Part shown: one piece after another, positions 57,241-60,000 of the stretch
Layout: the number at the start of each line of letters is the position of its first letter
How positions within the stretch are numbered: position 1 is the first letter of the stretch
Assembly (NCBI RefSeq): GCF_963678635.1
Contig: NC_087066.1
Coordinates: 23,531,996 to 23,591,995, forward strand
Reading direction: 5' to 3'
Source: Symsagittifera roscoffensis
Lineage: Eukaryota; Xenacoelomorpha; Acoela; Convolutidae
Length of the DNA stretch: 60,000 nucleotides
The notes under the pieces: model-generated
The model's input: only the letters and a program-made list of their open reading frames with translations
What the model was told of the DNA's origin: nothing
Database searches by the model: none
Made by a program: the position numbers and the translations under genes

Positions 57241-59001
57241 AGACCAAACAGCCAACACTCAGAAGCTAATCACACTACAGGCTTTGCATATTTGGATGGA
57301 TAGGCCGAGAATCAACACATGCGATGAATCCAGAAGCCGGTAATTAACACTGAAATTATTGTCCATCTATGACATGGCTAAAATTCAAAAAACTGACATG
57401 TCAGTATCGAAAATAATCCCAAAATGAAAATTTATAACAATGAAAGAACAAAAAACAAAAAAATCTGAGAAATTTACAGAAAATGTTCTTAATTATAGTT
57501 GTTTAAAATTGCTTGATCCAAAAATTTTAGAAAATTATTAGACATGTTTCTCATTTTGTCAGATCTTTGATTGTTTTGTAAAGATTGCAAAAAAAACATA
57601 TATAATTCTGATGCACAAAATGTGCGAAAACGTTTGAATTAATATTTTTAAATTCTCATTAGAGACATCGCTTCTTTGCCAGTTAAAATGGGTGGTCTAG
57701 ATAACAAGCTACCTTTTGACTATGAGAAAGTTTTCATAGACACATACGGAAGTTCACCTTGAGGAATACGAACTACGCAATTTTGGGAGGAAATTTAATT
57801 TTTCAAAAATTCGAATTGGGCCTGTCATGCTCAACTTTCTCGCGAAAACTGAAAATCTCAGAATTACAAGATCAGAACGACCGGATAACAATCGCGGGAA
57901 AGTGGTCAAATTAAGCAGCGGGAAATTGCTATTTGCAATTTCCGACATCCAAATAATACGAGAGTAGAGCTGTCCTATGTTGAAACAGAAAACAAAGAAC
58001 ATCGAAATTCAGTTGGACCAGAGTAAACCTTCGGTGGAAAGGTGTACAACCGAGGTGTCCCAATGGTCCAGAACAAAAACTCCATTCCAAGTTGCTTACT
58101 AATTTAGTTACCTCGAGTGTGCTGGTATGTGAGTACCCAATTTAATTTTCTTGAGTGTGTTTTGTGATTGTTATGTTGAGGTAAAGAGAGTTTTAGGTTG
58201 ATCCATCTGAAATGGATCAAAATTTCACTGTCTAATAAAAAGAAACTGTACGGATTGTTCCGACCCTGTTTTTAACGGCGTTCGTGTATTTTGGGTATTT
58301 TGAGACCTGAGTATGGGACGTTCTTATTTTCTAGAGTGGGGGAGTATTTTGCTAGTGGCCTTTAAGCTGTAACGGGTTTTTAGTCACATGTCGCAAGTGA
58401 AACGAATTGGCTCCGACCGTTCGAGGTAGAAAAACACAAGAGATAGTGTCCCTGACTCTTGAGCCAATGATTATAGGGCCTATTTCTCTTTAACCTCATA
58501 TGTGTCCGAATTAGGCGACTGTTACATAGTGTTTTTATGGCGCTCCTGGGTGTTTTTACGAAATCATGACTACGGAGTTGAACCCACTTAACACAGCTAC
58601 GGGCTACATGCCCATTCTAGAGTACCGGTGGTACGGTTCAGCGGGAACGTGTAAGCCTTCCGGTTGTACCGTGATAGCTTTTTAAGAAGACTCGAGAAAA
58701 CTTCCCGGTACGCTCTCCGAACGAGGCTTAGCTAACCGAGTATGGGGGGTAACTAGGGAAACAAAAAAACGAGCAAAAGACAAAAGCGAAACAAAAACCG
58801 AAAAAGAAAAGAAAGAGGAACAAAACCATAAAACAAAAAACGACAGTGACTTTGACACCAAATTAGTTGGATCAAACCTTTATATTAATTAAATAGTATA
58901 TCCATACTGTTTTTTATAAGACCAATCGTTTCGATCATTTCAGCAATTTGAAAAGGTGCCCGAGTGTGGGGCGTTGTTAAGGGTTTTCAGATAGCTTGCA
59001 A
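57241..59001. other. Non-coding stretch, possible LTR/primer-site region near 58.2-58.4 kb
   Basis: No gene recognised; the minus-strand ORF at 57754-58002 looks random. AATAAA at about 58233, followed by T/G-rich DNA and TGGCTCCGACC near 58415, could be the R-U5 end and primer site of another LTR element, but no second LTR is in the window. Confidence 0.3.
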
Positions 59002-59139
59002 CTTAGCTGGACCATTAGGAGACTTGACTGGAACAGGTGACCAGTCGAGTGCGAAAGTGGTTAACAGGGACTTAGCTGGACCATTAGGAGACTTGACTGG
59101 AACAGGTTACCAGCCAAGTGGGAAAGTGGTGCTGGTGAT
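59002..59139. repeat. Tandem 69-bp duplication
   Basis: Two adjacent copies start CTTAGCTGGACC at 59002 and 59071. Their first 36 or so bases are identical and the rest diverges at a few sites. Confidence 0.85.
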
Positions 59140-60000
59140 CAGGTGCAGGACAAGTCGAGGAATCAACCAGCACAGAATCAGATCAACAAGAGAGGACAGG
59201 GGTGATCTCAAGTTGGTCAAATGGATATCGTTAAAATCCACAGTACTTTATAGGAGATAAGTTTAAAATTGGATAAGCGGAACCGCATTGTTTTGAGGAA
59301 CGTTTTTACTCAAGCAGGCCTGGAAACAGGTTCTACGGTTTTCTCTCAAGAGGTTTAGGACCCGACGCTTAAGGTAATTTTCGGCTTAAGAGGGGGGCTA
59401 AAGAGGGGGGAGGTTAGAAGGGGGGCTGGTTGGGTTGGAGGTTGGCGGTTGTAAATTGGAAAAAAAGGGGGAACACATTAGAGTAACTAATTGATCGACA
59501 TCGTCGATCTAGTTACATTAGAATCTTACACGCGTTGATTATAAGGAGCGGATATCCAAATTTAACATCAAATTAAGGTAGATACCGCGGTCGGATCGGG
59601 TGGGGGGAACGGACGTAGACTGTTTTTGTGATACCCCAAAAGATCGCTAGCAGGGGAGAGCAGGTACCAGACATTTTTTTTGTTCAAATAAAAGGTTGAC
59701 ACAAGTCACCTTTGAATTTTAGGTGGGTTTTGTTATCTAATTTTATCATTTCTCTGTTCAAATTTTCACGCTTTTGGTAAAAAAGTTTAAATCGGGTTTG
59801 AACAAACAGGTGATCACAAGACACCCCGAACAAAATGGGTTTCAACTTGCTTCAAAATATTAAAAGGGAGTTAAATACAAGGGGATTGGTATTTCTAACT
59901 TTTGGCCAGTAAGATTGGGTTTTTTTGGGGAAAATTTTTTACTAGAGCTCAAGTGGTGGTACCAGGTACAGTGGTTCAAGAGTCCCGACAACGAAAGAGA
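59140..60000. other. G-rich non-coding stretch at the right edge
   Basis: Three G6 runs and shorter G runs lie at about 59391-59450 on the plus strand. No gene seen before the window ends. Confidence 0.4.

Overview
The window is AT-rich metazoan DNA: genes with phase-consistent introns, long non-coding stretches and many transposable elements. No sequence names the species. An F-like envelope retroelement, a Penelope-like element and hAT-type MITEs suggest an invertebrate; an SLP-76/BLNK-like SH2 protein and a divergent histone H4 do not narrow it further.

Layout. (1) 1-9472 is the 3' two thirds of a retrovirus-like Ty3/Gypsy element: integrase fused to a TARG1/OARD1-like macro domain (2-2473), a five-exon OTU-like gene on the OPPOSITE strand (3486-4876), further small antisense ORFs, a 91-residue sense ORF and a class I, furin-type envelope (6989-9472). 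gag, protease, RT and the 5' LTR lie left of the window; no 3' LTR could be delimited. (2) 9.5-24.7 kb is repeat-rich and holds one likely host gene, an SH2 adaptor (12450-15896, at least two exons). (3) 24777-29228 (minus) is a four-exon NSE4 gene, the kleisin of the SMC5/6 complex. (4) 29363-40672 is a recent duplication array built on a 4,233-bp unit, each copy carrying the same hAT MITE insertion. (5) 44352-44663 (minus) is an intact histone H4 gene with unusual core substitutions, divergent from an unrecognised coiled-coil gene at 44960-45523. (6) 46.6-57.2 kb is a graveyard: non-LTR and Penelope-like remnants, two of them inverted to each other, one split by a decayed 7.26-kb Gypsy element with 340-bp LTRs and a 5-bp target duplication. 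(7) 57.2-60 kb has no recognisable gene but contains a short tandem duplication, a G-rich tract and a possible LTR/primer-site region of a further element.

Most notable is the first element. It appears to carry two enzymes able to remove post-translational marks, an ADP-ribosyl hydrolase fold as a Pol C-terminal extension and an OTU-type cysteine protease fold in a spliced antisense gene. An antisense gene can keep its introns through retrotransposition because its splice sites are not in sense orientation in the genomic RNA. Functions are inferred from motifs only.
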